64,000 bases of DNA from Desulfococcus multivorans (lineage in GTDB: Bacteria > Desulfobacterota > Desulfobacteria > Desulfobacterales > Desulfococcaceae), in assembly GCF_001854245.1 (NCBI RefSeq), contig NZ_CP015381.1, forward strand, positions 3,817,001 through 3,881,000. Reading direction: 5' to 3'. Of this stretch, positions 16,494-26,452 are shown piece after piece. A model generated the notes under the pieces. The model worked only from the letters and a program-made list of their open reading frames with translations, did no database searches and was not told the origin of the DNA. Each line of letters begins with the position of its first letter. Within the stretch, counting starts at the first letter, position 1. The translations under genes were made by a program, and so were the position numbers.

Positions 16494-16700
16494 AAGACTG
16501 AAGACTGAAGGCTAAAGGCTGAAGGCTAAAGGGGTGCAAGCGCCCCGTTCATCGAAGGGGCGCCTCTTTCAGCCTATAATCTTAAACCGTTAGTCTTCGG
16601 CTCTCAGCTCAAAGAGACTGAAGGGGTGTCACCGCTCCGGTCCTCGCAGGCGCGCCCCTTCAGCCTTCAGCCTTCAGCCTCTTTAGTCAGCCTTCAGCCT
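16494..16700. repeat. TGAAGGC-heptamer module (two cores)
   Basis: This module is closely similar to the one at 14414-14618, including the inner segment CTTAAACCGTTAGTCTTCGG and the core CGCCCCGTTCATCGAAGGGG. It lies between leuC (upstream side) and lepA (3' side). Confidence 0.88.
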
Positions 16701-16708
16701 CTTCCTTC

Positions 16709-18502
16709 TCAATCCTCCGTCTTCAGCACCGACAGGAAGGCCGACTGGGGGATTTCCACCTGGCCGACCATCTTCATCCGCTTCTTGCCCTTTTTCTGCT
16801 TCTCCAGGAGCTTCCGCTTTCGGGTGATGTCGCCGCCGTAGCATTTGGCGGTGACATCCTTGCGGAAGGGGGAGATGGTCGTGCGGGCGACGATCTTGGC
16901 GCCGATGGCCCCCTGGATGGCGATCTTGTACATCTGGCGCGGGATCTCCTCCTTGAGCTTCTCGCAGGCCCGGCGGCCCCGCTCCACGGCCCGGTCCCGG
17001 TGGACCAGCTGGGAAAGAGCGTCCACCCGCTCGCCGTTGATGAGGATGTCGAGCTTGACGAGATCGGTCTCCCGGAACTCGAGGATGTCGTAGTCGAAGG
17101 AGCCGTACCCCTGGGTGACCGACTTGAGCTTGTCGTAGAAATCGTAGATCACCTCGGCCAGGGGGAGCTCGAAGATCATTTCGAGCCGATCCCGGGTCAG
17201 GTACTGGTAGTTCCGGTTGATGCCCCGCCTATCGAGGCAGAGCTTCATCACCGCCCCCATGTAGCGGTCCGGAACGATGATGGCCGCCCGGATGTAAGGC
17301 TCGCGGGTCATCAGGATGTTGGACGGGTCGGGGTAGAGGGACGGGTTGTCGATGATCATGACCTCACCGTCGTTGAGGGTGATCTCGTACTGAACCGACG
17401 GGGCGGTGAGGATCAGGGAGAGGTCGTATTCCCGTTCCAGCCGCTCCTGGACCACCTCCAGGTGGAGCAGCCCCAGAAACCCGCACCGGAACCCGAAGCC
17501 CAGGGCCGCGGAGGAGTCCTTCTCGTAGATGAGGGCCGAATCGTTGAGCTTCAGCTTTTCCAGGCCGACGGCCAGGTCTTCGTATTCGTCGGAGGCCACC
17601 GGGTAGATGGACGAGAAGACCACAGGCTTGGATTCCCGGAATCCGGGCATGGGCGCGTCGCAGGGGTTGGACTTGAGGGTGATGGTGTCGCCGCAGCTGG
17701 TGTCGGAGACGGTCTTGATGCCGGCGATCATGTACCCGACATCCCCGGCCGACAGCACCTTCCGGGGCTTCCGCACGATCTGGAAGATCCCCACCTCCTC
17801 CACCTTGTACCGGGCGTTGTTGGACATGAACTGGATGGTGTCGCCGGCCTTGATCCGTCCGTCGAAGACCCGGAAATGGACGATGGTCCCCCGGAAGGGG
17901 TCGTAATGGGAGTCGAAGATCAGGGCCCTGAGCGGCTTGTCGGGGTCGCCCTTGGGGGGCGGCAGGAAATTGACGGCCGCCTCGAGGACGTCCTCGATGC
18001 CGATCCCCTCCTTGGCCGAGGTCAGGATCACCCGTTCGGGGTCGAGCCCCAGATCGTCCTCGATCTGCTCCCTGACCCGTTCGATGTCCGCCGAGGGGAG
18101 GTCGATCTTGTTGATGACCGGGATGACCTCCAGGTTGTGCTCCATGGCCAGGTAAAGGTTGGCCAGGGTCTGGGCCTCGGCCCCCTGGCTCGCGTCCACC
18201 AGGAGGAAGGCCCCCTCGCAGGAGGCCAGGGCCCGGGAGACCTCGTAACTGAAATCGACGTGGCCGGGGGTGTCGATGAGATTGAGACTGTAGGTTTTGC
18301 CGTTCTTCGCGGTGTAGGGCAGGCAGACGGTCTGGCTCTTGATGGTGATGCCCCGCTCCCGCTCGATGTCCATGGTGTCCAGGATCTGATCCTTGAAATC
18401 CCGGTCGGCGACAATGTGAACCGCCTGAATCAGCCGGTCCGACAGCGTCGACTTGCCGTGATCGATATGAGCGATAATGCTGAAGTTTCGTATATGTTCC
18501 AT
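16709..18502 (-). CDS. lepA: Elongation factor 4 (LepA) GTPase
   Basis: This protein of 597 residues is the usual LepA length. GTPase motifs are [14 protein letters not shown] (G1), ERGITIKSQ (G2), [12 protein letters not shown] (G3) and NKIDLPSAD (G4). The LepA-specific C-terminal domain ends in [20 protein letters not shown]. It acts on ribosomes, promoting back-translocation or assembly under stress. It is transcribed leftward and diverges from the GGDEF gene across a 367-bp intergenic region (18503-18869). No lepB is next to it. Confidence 0.97.
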   Translation of the reverse strand: MEHIRNFSIIAHIDHGKSTLSDRLIQAVHIVADRDFKDQILDTMDIERERGITIKSQTVCLPYTAKNGKTYSLNLIDTPGHVDFSYEVSRALASCEGAFLLVDASQGAEAQTLANLYLAMEHNLEVIPVINKIDLPSADIERVREQIEDDLGLDPERVILTSAKEGIGIEDVLEAAVNFLPPPKGDPDKPLRALIFDSHYDPFRGTIVHFRVFDGRIKAGDTIQFMSNNARYKVEEVGIFQIVRKPRKVLSAGDVGYMIAGIKTVSDTSCGDTITLKSNPCDAPMPGFRESKPVVFSSIYPVASDEYEDLAVGLEKLKLNDSALIYEKDSSAALGFGFRCGFLGLLHLEVVQERLEREYDLSLILTAPSVQYEITLNDGEVMIIDNPSLYPDPSNILMTREPYIRAAIIVPDRYMGAVMKLCLDRRGINRNYQYLTRDRLEMIFELPLAEVIYDFYDKLKSVTQGYGSFDYDILEFRETDLVKLDILINGERVDALSQLVHRDRAVERGRRACEKLKEEIPRQMYKIAIQGAIGAKIVARTTISPFRKDVTAKCYGGDITRKRKLLEKQKKGKKRMKMVGQVEIPQSAFLSVLKTED

Positions 18503-18745
18503 TTAATGCTGTGATTTTTTCATGATAAATGTTAAAATGTCATTTATTAAATTTTGAGATTCTGAAACCTTGACATATCGATCCTCGTGATCGCCTGTCG
18601 CGATCGCGGGGGAGCGGCACAGGCCGGCCAAATTTGTCGCCTCAAACGCCGCCGCACGTCTCCTCTCCCGAGCCCACGCCGGGAACGCGCCGCCGACAGG
18701 GTTGGGCTATCCAGAGCGCCGTCAACCGATGATATTGCTTCCGGG

Positions 18746-18774
18746 TTGACACTGAATTTGTTTCAGAATATATT
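18746..18774 (+). promoter_or_regulatory. Predicted sigma-70 promoter for the receiver-GGDEF gene
   Basis: TTGACA at 18746-18751 and TATATT at 18769-18774 have an exact 17-nt spacer. The gene starts 95 nt downstream, leaving a leader of about 88 nt. No other recognisable element was seen in the 18503-18869 interval, apart from GC-rich inverted stretches around 18590-18620. Confidence 0.65.
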
Positions 18775-18869
18775 GAACGTTTTTCAAAGAAAACAGGAGT
18801 TCTTTACTATCAACAGACCGATAGCCTGTCAACCCCGATGCATATCGGAATTCGCCAAACCAGGCCAAT

Positions 18870-19808
18870 ATGATGAAAAAACCCCGACGCCATATTGACA
18901 GCAAGGTCCTCATCGTTGACGACGACGACATGATACGGGCACTGATGAACGACTTCATGAAGACCCTGGGATACCAATGCTACACGGCATCCAGCGGTCT
19001 TGAAGCCCTCAGGATCCTGGAAGAGAATCCCGTGGACGTGGTCATCACCGATATTATCATGCCCGGCATGGACGGCCTGGAACTGACCCGGAAGATCAAG
19101 GAGAAGTACGATTACGAAATCATCGTGATGACCGGATTTTCCGGAGCGTACTCCTACGAGGAGGTCATCCAGAAGGGTGCCAGCGATTTCGTCTTCAAGC
19201 CGGTCCGCTACGAGGAGCTCCACCTCCGGCTGCAGCGCGTCCTGAGGGAGCGGTCCATGCGCGAAAAGCTCCAACAGCTCGCCATCACCGACGACCTGAC
19301 CCGGCTCTTCAACAGCCGCCATTTCTACCGGCGGCTCTCCGAGGAGATGGACCGGGCCGTGCGCTACCATCACCCCCTCGCCCTTTTGATGCTGGATATC
19401 GATTATTTCAAGGCCTATAACGATACGCACGGCCACCTGGAAGGCAACACGGTGCTGACGCGCCTGGGGCATATCATCCGCAGCGGTTTGCGGCGGCTGG
19501 ACTCCGCCTATCGATACGGCGGCGAGGAATTCACCGTCATCCTCCCGGAGACCGACGGTCCCGGCGCATGCCACGTGGCCCGGCGACTCTCGGACGCCAT
19601 CGCCGGCGAACGGTTTTACCCCGCGGCGGGCAAGGCCGTCGGCATCACCGTCAGCATCGGAATCGCCGAGTACCGGCCCGACGAGAAGATGGAGGTGTTC
19701 ATCAAGCGGGCGGACGTGGCCATGTACGCGTCCAAGCAGAAGGGACGGAATTGCATCACGTTTCTGGAGACGGACCCCGACGACACAGCGGTGCGGTCCG
19801 CGGGATGA
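18870..19808 (+). CDS. Response regulator with diguanylate cyclase output (REC-GGDEF)
   Basis: This 312-residue protein has a receiver domain (KVLIVDDDDMIRA, phosphoacceptor D61 in VVITDIIMPGMDG, K110 in FVFKPVRYEE) and a GGDEF domain with the active site GGEEF at 217-221. The metal and substrate residues lie in LLMLDIDYFKAYNDTHGHLEGN. An inhibitory I-site RxxD (R208-D211) sits five residues before GGEEF, so product feedback is expected. It makes c-di-GMP when phosphorylated. A PilZ protein at 59.6 kb is a possible distant effector. The partner kinase is not adjacent. Confidence 0.93.
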   Translation: MMKKPRRHIDSKVLIVDDDDMIRALMNDFMKTLGYQCYTASSGLEALRILEENPVDVVITDIIMPGMDGLELTRKIKEKYDYEIIVMTGFSGAYSYEEVIQKGASDFVFKPVRYEELHLRLQRVLRERSMREKLQQLAITDDLTRLFNSRHFYRRLSEEMDRAVRYHHPLALLMLDIDYFKAYNDTHGHLEGNTVLTRLGHIIRSGLRRLDSAYRYGGEEFTVILPETDGPGACHVARRLSDAIAGERFYPAAGKAVGITVSIGIAEYRPDEKMEVFIKRADVAMYASKQKGRNCITFLETDPDDTAVRSAG

Positions 19809-19860
19809 AGCGTCCGGGTCGCCCCGCACCGCACCTTGCAGGGGCGCGGGGCTGCATCCG

Positions 19861-20145
19861 TCAATAGGTGTAGATCTCGTACGCCGTCTTCATACCGAGC
19901 AGGTCATCGATCTTTTCCTGAATCGCCGTCCTTTCGGGCGACAGGACCCACTCCCGCCAGTCGTCCACCGACGCCCACGTGCTGATCACCAGGCTCTCCC
20001 CCGGCTTGTCGAACCGTTTCAGGGTTTCACCGGAGATGTACCCGTCCCGGTTCATCGTCAGCACCCTGAGCTCCCTGAGAAGGACCGCCAGTTCAGCCTC
20101 CTTGCCCTTGGGAACCACCCTTTTAATCAGAATCTTAGCCGCCAT
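19861..20145 (-). CDS. Small antibiotic-biosynthesis-monooxygenase (ABM) domain protein
   Basis: This 94-residue protein resembles the ferredoxin-like ABM fold: AAKILIKRVVPKGKEAELAVLLRELR, then DGYISGETLKRFDKPGESLVISTWASVDDWREW and a C-terminal helix. Such proteins are dimeric and serve as quinol monooxygenases, haem-degrading enzymes or simple ligand-binding proteins, so the reaction is open. It ends 52 nt from the convergent GGDEF gene. Upstream (20146-20463) no gene or motif was recognised. Confidence 0.7.
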   Translation of the reverse strand: MAAKILIKRVVPKGKEAELAVLLRELRVLTMNRDGYISGETLKRFDKPGESLVISTWASVDDWREWVLSPERTAIQEKIDDLLGMKTAYEIYTY

Positions 20146-20463
20146 GCCGCCTCCTTTCCGCCCGCGGGCCGTTCAACATCCGATTACGCGAACCCCGCTT
20201 CGCCGCGGCGTACCGTCCGAATCGCCTTCCCCGGGATTCGCAAGCATCCATCTCACCCCTCCTGCCAAGCCCCCCGAACCGCCGGCGCTTCGACAGGAGA
20301 TCACATCCGCGATCCGGCCGACCGGGGCTGACCCCGATGCCGCAATAAATACATATCATATGTTGATTCACCTTCATAGAACAAATACGCCCCGCCCCCA
20401 TCACCCCCCTTCCCGGTTTTCTGTTTGACAGGGAAAGGGGCTCTGCTATAAAAATCGGGTTTC

Positions 20464-20690
20464 AGGGTGGTTAGGGTGGTTAGGGTTTTAGAGTTTTAGA
20501 GTGTTAGAGTGTTAGGGTTTCAGGGTTTCAGGGTTTCAGGGTGTTAGAGTTTCAGAATTCCAGGATTATGAGGATGGAGGACGGAACGTCCGACACATAA
20601 TCACATAATCACATAATCACATAATCACATAATCACTTAAAACCTTAAAACCCTAACCACCCTAATCACCCTAACCTCGCATACTTTTTC
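20464..20690. repeat. Octamer tandem-repeat module with inverted arms
   Basis: The left part repeats GGGTTAGG, GTTTTAGA and GTTTCAGG-type octamers to about 20556. After a short spacer the right part repeats AATCACAT, then AAAACCTT and ACCCTAAC units. The two arms are roughly complementary, so the whole could fold as a long stem. It sits directly before the ribosome-binding site of the next gene. Confidence 0.88.
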
Positions 20691-20704
20691 TCAAGGAGCC
20701 AATT

Positions 20705-22381
20705 TTGCTAAAATATCCCAGATACGGCGTTTGCGTTTGCGTTTCGATCGTCATCGTGCTTTTTTTCGGTTTGGGTTTCGGGGGGGGCGGCACGGCAAGG
20801 GCCGAGACGGCGGCCAGGGTTCTGATCCTGCCTTTTGACATCCATTCGGACAAGGACCTCTCCTTTCTCAGGAACGGCATTCAGGACATGCTGACCTCCC
20901 GGCTGACCCGTCCGGGCAAGCTTCAGCCCATCCCCAGGGAGGCGGCCCTGAAATCGATCCAGGGCCTGGCCGACATCGATGAAAAGACCGCCGGACGCCT
21001 GGGAGAGACCCTGGGCGCGGACTATGTCGTCTACGGCAGTCTCACCGTCTTCGGCGACAGCATCAGCACCGACGCCCGGCTGCTGGACACGTCGGGGAAA
21101 AAGACGATGCTGTCCTTCAACGAATCGGGAAAGGAGAGCGGTGACGTCATCTCCCACATCGACCGGTTCGCGGGGCAGGTCGGCGAGACGCTGTTCGGCG
21201 CCGGGGCATCCCCCGCGCCTGCCGCTCCCGCCGCCGCGCCCAAGACTCCGGAAGAACAGAGCCGCATGCACCCCGAATCCCTCTGGACCGGCAAGATCGA
21301 CGCCGAGGACCAGCGCCTGGCCGCCGGAGAGACCGGAAAAGGGGCCCTGGGCGCGGCCTGGAAGAGCCGCAACTTCAAAATGGCCATCGAGGGCCTCTCC
21401 ATCGGCGACGTTGACGGCGACGGCAAGAACGAAACGGTTTTCATGACCGAGGACGGCGTTTTCGTCTACCGATACACGGACCAGCGGTTTCTCAAGATCG
21501 CCGAGATCCGGGAAAGCTTCAACCACCGTCATTTGAGCATCGACGTCGCCGACATCAACGAAAACGGCGTCGGAGAGATCTTTGTCTCCAACATCCACGA
21601 AGAACGGCAGTCCCTCATGTCTTACGTCCTGGAGTGGGACGGGGCCCGGTTCAAGAAGATCGCCGAGAACGTCAAGTGGTATTTCCGGGTGATCGACCAT
21701 CCCTCCCGGGGCAAACTCCTGATGGGACAGCAGGGGGACACCAAGCGCCCCTTCACGGCGGGCATCACGGAGATGCGCTACAACGGCGTCGAGTACGTTC
21801 CGGAGACGGCGGGCGAGCTGCCCCTGCCCAGGTGGGTCAACATCTTCGGCTTCAACAGCGGCGATGTGGCGGGCAACGGTCGGGAGATGACCGTGGCCTT
21901 TTCCGAGCGGAACTATCTCAGGGTTCTCACCGCGGAAAATGAACGGGAATGGGAGAGCGAGGAGCCCTATCTCTCCGGCGGGATCTACGTGGAATATCCC
22001 GACGAAGCCGCCGCCAGAATCGGCGAGTACCGGGAGCAGATCCGCCAGTACCTGCCCCAGCGGGTTCTCATCTCGGACGTGGACAAGGACGGCAAAAACG
22101 AGGTGTTGGTCTGCCGCAACAAGGACGCCGCCGACGGCCTCTTCGCCAAGCTCCGGATCTTCAAGTCGGGCCAGATCGAGTGCCTGGCCTGGGACCAGTT
22201 CGGCCTCTTTCCCAAATGGAAAACCCGGAGCATCTCCGGCCACGTCAGCGACTACGTCCTGGGGGACATCAACAACGACGGCCGACCCGAGCTCGTCTTC
22301 GCCGTCATCCGAAAAAGCGGCTCAGCCTTCGGCGACGCCCAGAGCTTCATCGCCTCCCAGGATATTCTGCCGAAGGAGTAG
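20705..22381 (+). CDS. Secreted protein: TolB/FlgO-like N-terminus plus FG-GAP/VCBS repeats
   Basis: This 558-residue protein starts at a TTG preceded by AAGGAG. An N-terminal signal segment (VSIVIVLFFGLGFGGGG) is followed by a domain resembling TolB-N/FlgO (RVLILPFDIHSDKDLSFLRN through LGADYVVYGSLTVFGDSIS). After an Ala-Pro linker come several FG-GAP-type units with calcium-loop motifs: IGDVDGDGKNETVF, VADINENGVGEIFV, SGDVAGNGREMTVAF, ISDVDKDGKNEVLV and LGDINNDGRPELVF. A beta-propeller outside the cytoplasm is likely. No function is assigned. It stands alone between repeat modules. Confidence 0.75.
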   Translation: MLKYPRYGVCVCVSIVIVLFFGLGFGGGGTARAETAARVLILPFDIHSDKDLSFLRNGIQDMLTSRLTRPGKLQPIPREAALKSIQGLADIDEKTAGRLGETLGADYVVYGSLTVFGDSISTDARLLDTSGKKTMLSFNESGKESGDVISHIDRFAGQVGETLFGAGASPAPAAPAAAPKTPEEQSRMHPESLWTGKIDAEDQRLAAGETGKGALGAAWKSRNFKMAIEGLSIGDVDGDGKNETVFMTEDGVFVYRYTDQRFLKIAEIRESFNHRHLSIDVADINENGVGEIFVSNIHEERQSLMSYVLEWDGARFKKIAENVKWYFRVIDHPSRGKLLMGQQGDTKRPFTAGITEMRYNGVEYVPETAGELPLPRWVNIFGFNSGDVAGNGREMTVAFSERNYLRVLTAENEREWESEEPYLSGGIYVEYPDEAAARIGEYREQIRQYLPQRVLISDVDKDGKNEVLVCRNKDAADGLFAKLRIFKSGQIECLAWDQFGLFPKWKTRSISGHVSDYVLGDINNDGRPELVFAVIRKSGSAFGDAQSFIASQDILPKE

Positions 22382-22407
22382 TAGGGCCTTCGGCGTCCTG
22401 AAGATCT

Positions 22408-22506
22408 TGAGACTGAAGACTGAAGACTGAAGACTGAAGACTGAAGACTGAAGACTGAAGGGGCATAACCGCCCCATCCGTCGCAGACAATCCCCTTCAG
22501 CCTTCG
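22408..22506. repeat. TGAAGGC-heptamer module
   Basis: About eight GACTGAA/GAAGACT heptamers are followed by the core GCATAACCGCCCCATCCGTC and a short CCTTCAGCCTTCGGCC arm. It lies just after the FG-GAP gene. Confidence 0.88.
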
Positions 22507-22510
22507 GCCC

Positions 22511-22684
22511 GGTGATTAGGTGATTAGGGGCTTAGGTGATTAGGGGCTTAGGGGGCCGAGGGCTTTGGCCCTCGGCTTTAACCACATAACCACATAACCA
22601 CATAACCACATAACCACATAACCACATAACCACATAACCACATAACCACATAACCACATAACCACATAACCACATAACCACTTA
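22511..22684. repeat. Octamer tandem repeat around a GCCGAGGGC hairpin
   Basis: GGTGATTA/GGGGCTTA units (22511-22550) are followed by a perfect hairpin (GCCGAGGGC ... GCCCTCGGC, about 22553-22573). About 13 near-identical copies of ACCACATA follow, to 22684. The same hairpin occurs at 27467-27490 in another octamer module. Period 8 means that the TAA in each unit falls in all frames. Confidence 0.92.
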
Positions 22685-23008
22685 TAACCCAAATCCCGCA
22701 ATCCCCTCCCCCCTTTTCCCCCCACCGCCAAAGCCCCCCCTTTTTTCTCTTGACAGTCTTCGCGGCTTTGCATAAAACCATAAGCGATAACAATGTTATT
22801 CATTCAAAAACCACTTTGGGTTCGTTTCTTTTTTTATTCCATTTTTTCGGATTGTTAAGCATAAAAACAGGTCAAAACGCCATTTCTCGCGGGAATCAAA
22901 AAGGATGTCGGTTTTGAATGGAGCGCCAGACCTCAACCCTTGTAACGCATTATTTTTTCCTGCCATTGCCGTGACGGGTCAATTTAATGGATTGGACAAG
23001 CAGTAACG

Positions 23009-23611
23009 ATGTTAGATGCATTTAATCCGGATATTCACGATCGTCTCGAAAAAGCCGTGCTGGAGGTCTTTTCCAAATCGGATTTTCACAAGGCCAGCAT
23101 CCGGGACGTCGCCAAGAAGGCGGGGGTCAGCTTCACGACCATCTACAAGCATTACGGCAGCAAGGAGCGGCTTGTCTTCGCCTTTGTCGACGTCTGGCTG
23201 GGCAAACTGACCGACCGGATCGTCGACCATCTCCAGGGGATCGAGGATCTCAAGGAAAAGCTCCGGAAGGTCTTCTGGCTGCAGCTCGATTACTACGAGC
23301 GCCACACGGGCCTGGGGCGGATCCTTTTCATGACCCTGCCCATGAAGACCTGGATGGCGGACGAGACCTTCCAGCAGCGGAAGATGATCGACCTCCTCGT
23401 CGACGTGCTTCGCCAGGGACAGCAGGAAGGCATCCTCAATCCCCACGTCAAGGCCGGGGTCCTCCTCGACTTCATCATGGGCTTTGTCCAGCGCACCTTT
23501 TTCATGTGGATCCTTCGCGGACAGAAGGAGAGCCTGTCGGAACAGGCCAACACCCTTTTCGAGATGGTATGGCGGGGCATAACCAATCCCGATATCAAAG
23601 AGAAAGCGTGA
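23009..23611 (+). CDS. TetR-family transcriptional regulator
   Basis: This 200-residue protein has an N-terminal helix-turn-helix (FHKASIRDVAKKAGVSFTTIYKHYGSKERL, with the typical T-x-Y-K/R-H-Y/F-x-x-K end) and an all-helical ligand domain. It lies immediately upstream of the methylmalonyl-CoA genes in the same direction, so a role in regulating them, perhaps in response to an acyl-CoA, is reasonable inference. The AT-rich interval 22691-23008 before it contains no gene and may hold its promoter and operator, but no clear palindrome was found. Confidence 0.88.
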   Translation: MLDAFNPDIHDRLEKAVLEVFSKSDFHKASIRDVAKKAGVSFTTIYKHYGSKERLVFAFVDVWLGKLTDRIVDHLQGIEDLKEKLRKVFWLQLDYYERHTGLGRILFMTLPMKTWMADETFQQRKMIDLLVDVLRQGQQEGILNPHVKAGVLLDFIMGFVQRTFFMWILRGQKESLSEQANTLFEMVWRGITNPDIKEKA

Positions 23612-23708
23612 GCAGGGTCCCCGTCTCGAGGGCGTCCGCCCGCGCTTCGCTTCTTAAAAACGCCCCTGGGGCGAAAACGGTTAACCTTAATTGATTCAGG
23701 AGGAAGGC

Positions 23709-24113
23709 ATGAAGATACTCAAAATCGATCACCTGGGCATCGCCGTCAACAGCATCGACGACGGCAAAAATTTCTGGTCGGAGGTTCTCGGGCTGAAATT
23801 CGAGGGCGCCGAGACGGTGGCGGAACAGAAGGTTACCACGGCCTTCTTCCCGGTGGGCGAGAGCGAGGTGGAGCTTCTGGAGTCGACGTCTCCGGACGGC
23901 CCCGTGGCCAAGTTCATCGAAAAGAAGGGGCAGGGCTTTCAGCATGTGGCCTTTCGCGTGGAAAACATCGAGGAGGCCCTTGCGGAGTTGAAGGAAAAAG
24001 GCATTCAGCTGATCGACCAGAAGCCGAGAATCGGCGCCGGCGGGGCGAAGATCGCCTTTCTGCATCCCAAGGCCACCGGCGGCGTGCTGGTGGAGCTGTG
24101 CCAGAGAGACTAA
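23709..24113 (+). CDS. mce: Methylmalonyl-CoA epimerase
   Basis: This vicinal-oxygen-chelate protein of 134 residues reads KILKIDHLGIAVNSIDDGKNFW at the N-terminus. It continues with VTTAFFPVGESEVELLESTS, GQGFQHVAFRVENIEEALAEL, and KIAFLHPKATGGVLVELCQ. The metal ligands (H in IDHLGIAV, H in QHVAF, E in VELCQ) are in place. It interconverts the S and R forms of methylmalonyl-CoA. AGGAGGAAGG precedes the ATG at 23709. The mutase gene starts 30 nt downstream, so the two are co-transcribed. Confidence 0.95.
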   Translation: MKILKIDHLGIAVNSIDDGKNFWSEVLGLKFEGAETVAEQKVTTAFFPVGESEVELLESTSPDGPVAKFIEKKGQGFQHVAFRVENIEEALAELKEKGIQLIDQKPRIGAGGAKIAFLHPKATGGVLVELCQRD

Positions 24114-24143
24114 CCTGAACCGTCAACCCCGAAGGAGCGTCAC

Positions 24144-26285
24144 ATGTCAGAACATCCGAACAAAAAGAAATGGGAAGAAATCGCCAGTAAGCAGATGAAG
24201 GGCAAATCCCCCGACACCCTCGACTGGATGACCCCCGAAGGCATCAAGGTCAAGGCCCTCTACACCGCCGAGGATATCGAAGGGCTGGAGTGCGTCAACA
24301 CCCTGCCGGGCCTGGCCCCTTACGTCCGGGGTCCCATGGCCACCATGTACGCCGGCCGCCCTTGGACCATCCGCCAGTACGCCGGCTTCTCCACGGCCAA
24401 GGAGTCCAACGCCTTCTACCGCAGGGCCCTGGCCGCCGGCCAGAAGGGCCTCTCCGTCGCCTTCGACCTGGCCACCCACCGGGGCTATGACTCGGACCAC
24501 CCCCGGGTCTCCGGCGACATCGGCAAGGCCGGGGTCGCCATCGACTCCGTCGAGGACATGAAGATCCTCTTCGACGGCATCCCCCTCGACCAGATGTCCG
24601 TCTCCATGACCATGAACGGCGCGGTCATCCCCATCCTGGCCGGGTACATCGTCGCGGCCGAGGAGCAGGGGGTCAAGCACGAGCAGCTCACGGGAACGAT
24701 CCAGAACGACATTCTCAAGGAGTACCTGACCCGGAACACCTACATCTACCCGCCCGAGCCCTCCATGCGGATCATCTCCGACATCATGGCCTTCTGCTCC
24801 AGGGAGATGCCCAAGTACAACACCATCAGCATCAGCGGATACCACATCATGGAGGCCGGCGCCAACAGCGTCCTCCAGACCGCCTTCACCCTGGCCGACG
24901 GCGTCGAGTACGTCCGGGCGGCCATCAAGAGCGGCATGGACGTGGACACCTTCGCCCCGCGCCTCTCCTTCTTCTTCGGCATCGGCATGAACTTCTTCAT
25001 GGACATCGCCATGCTGCGGGCGGCCCGGTTCCTGTGGCACCGGCTCATGAGCCAGTTCAACCCGAAGAACGCCAAGTCCTCCATGCTGCGAACCCACTGC
25101 CAGACCTCGGGCTGGAGCCTCACGGAGCAGGATCCCTACAACAACATCATCCGGACCACGCTGGAGGCCCTGTCGGCGGTCCTGGGCGGGACCCAGTCCC
25201 TCCACACCAACTCCTTTGACGAGGCCATCGGGCTGCCCACCGACTTCTCGGCCCGCATCGCCCGAAACACCCAGATCGTCATCCAGGACGAATCCCAGAT
25301 CTGCCACGTCATCGACCCCCTGGGCGGCTCCTACTATGTCGAGGCCCTCACCGACAGCATCGTGAAGGAAGCCCAGAAGATCATCGACGAGATCGAGGAA
25401 CTGGGCGGCATGGCCAAGGCCATCGAGTCGGGCATGCCCAAGATGCGCATCGAGGAATCGGCGGCCCGCAAGCAGGCCCGCATCGACCAGGGCCTCGACG
25501 TCATCGTGGGCGTCAATAAATACAAGCTCCCCGACGAGAAGATCGACTTCGAGGTCCGTGAGGTTCCGGCCTCCGTGCGCGACGAGCAGGTGGCCCGCAT
25601 CAACGAGATCAAGGCCACCCGCGACAAGGCCGCCGTGGAGAAGGCCCTGGCCGACCTGACCCGGGCGGCTGAAAGCGGCGGAAACCTCCTGGAGGCGGCC
25701 CTGCCGGCGGTCCGTGCCCGGGCCACCGTGGGCGAGATCTCCGACGCCATGGAAAAGGTCTTCGGCCGGTTTGTCGCCACCACCCGCTGCATCTCGGGGG
25801 CCTATGCCTCTGAGTACACCCGGAACGCCGACGTCATCGAGGGTCTTCGCAAACGGACCGAGGCCTTCCTCGAAAAGCAGGGCCGCCGTCCCCGGATGCT
25901 CGTCACCAAGATGGGCCAGGACGGCCACGACCGCGGCATCAAGGTGGTGGCCAGCGCCTATGCCGACCTCGGCTTCGACGTCGACATCAGCCCCATGTTC
26001 CAGACCCCTGAAGAGGCGGCCAAGATGGCCATTGAAAACGACGTCCACGTGGTGGGAGCCTCCAGCCTGGCCGCCGGCCACAAGGCCCTGGTGCCGGCCC
26101 TCATCGAGGAGCTCAAAAAGGCGGGCGGCGAGGAGATCATGGTCATCGCGGGCGGGGTCATCCCCCCGGGCGACTATGACTTCCTTTACAACGCCGGCGT
26201 CAAGGCCGTCTTCGGCCCCGGCACCCCCATCACCGACTCGGCAAACAAAGTGCTGACAATGCTCGAAGAAAAGTATATGAAGTGA
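24144..26285 (+). CDS. mcmA: Methylmalonyl-CoA mutase, single-chain with B12 domain
   Basis: This enzyme of 713 residues isomerises R-methylmalonyl-CoA and succinyl-CoA. The N-terminal TIM barrel has [39 protein letters not shown] and [20 protein letters not shown]. The C-terminal cobalamin-binding domain carries DGHDRG (D593, H595, G598) after KMGQ, plus [18 protein letters not shown]. The large and small parts are in one chain and the length is typical of homodimeric enzymes. It lies between the epimerase and its GTPase chaperone MeaB. The direction of flux (propionate oxidation or formation) cannot be read from sequence. Confidence 0.97.
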   Translation: MSEHPNKKKWEEIASKQMKGKSPDTLDWMTPEGIKVKALYTAEDIEGLECVNTLPGLAPYVRGPMATMYAGRPWTIRQYAGFSTAKESNAFYRRALAAGQKGLSVAFDLATHRGYDSDHPRVSGDIGKAGVAIDSVEDMKILFDGIPLDQMSVSMTMNGAVIPILAGYIVAAEEQGVKHEQLTGTIQNDILKEYLTRNTYIYPPEPSMRIISDIMAFCSREMPKYNTISISGYHIMEAGANSVLQTAFTLADGVEYVRAAIKSGMDVDTFAPRLSFFFGIGMNFFMDIAMLRAARFLWHRLMSQFNPKNAKSSMLRTHCQTSGWSLTEQDPYNNIIRTTLEALSAVLGGTQSLHTNSFDEAIGLPTDFSARIARNTQIVIQDESQICHVIDPLGGSYYVEALTDSIVKEAQKIIDEIEELGGMAKAIESGMPKMRIEESAARKQARIDQGLDVIVGVNKYKLPDEKIDFEVREVPASVRDEQVARINEIKATRDKAAVEKALADLTRAAESGGNLLEAALPAVRARATVGEISDAMEKVFGRFVATTRCISGAYASEYTRNADVIEGLRKRTEAFLEKQGRRPRMLVTKMGQDGHDRGIKVVASAYADLGFDVDISPMFQTPEEAAKMAIENDVHVVGASSLAAGHKALVPALIEELKKAGGEEIMVIAGGVIPPGDYDFLYNAGVKAVFGPGTPITDSANKVLTMLEEKYMK

Positions 26286-26447
26286 TGCTGATGGCTGAAG
26301 GCTGGAGGCTGAAGGCTGGAGGCTGAAGGCTGGAGGCTGAAGGCTGAAGGGGTGACCCGGCCTTCAGCCCGGGGCCGGGGCAAAACCGCACATGACCCCG
26401 GCCCTGATCACCTAAACACTTAATCACTTAATCACTTAACCACCTTT
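26286..26447. repeat. Heptamer/octamer repeat block between mutase and meaB
   Basis: Alternating GGCTGAAGGCTGGAGGCTGA units (26290-26352) begin just after the mutase stop codon. A GC-rich segment follows, and then AATCACTT/AACCACCT octamers to 26447, just before the meaB ATG. Confidence 0.85.
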
Positions 26448-26452
26448 TTTTT

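Noticed and set aside
22577-22684. Regular repeats that at first sight suggest a CRISPR array
   Set aside because: The unit is only 8 bp, repeated head to tail with no spacers, and no cas genes are near.
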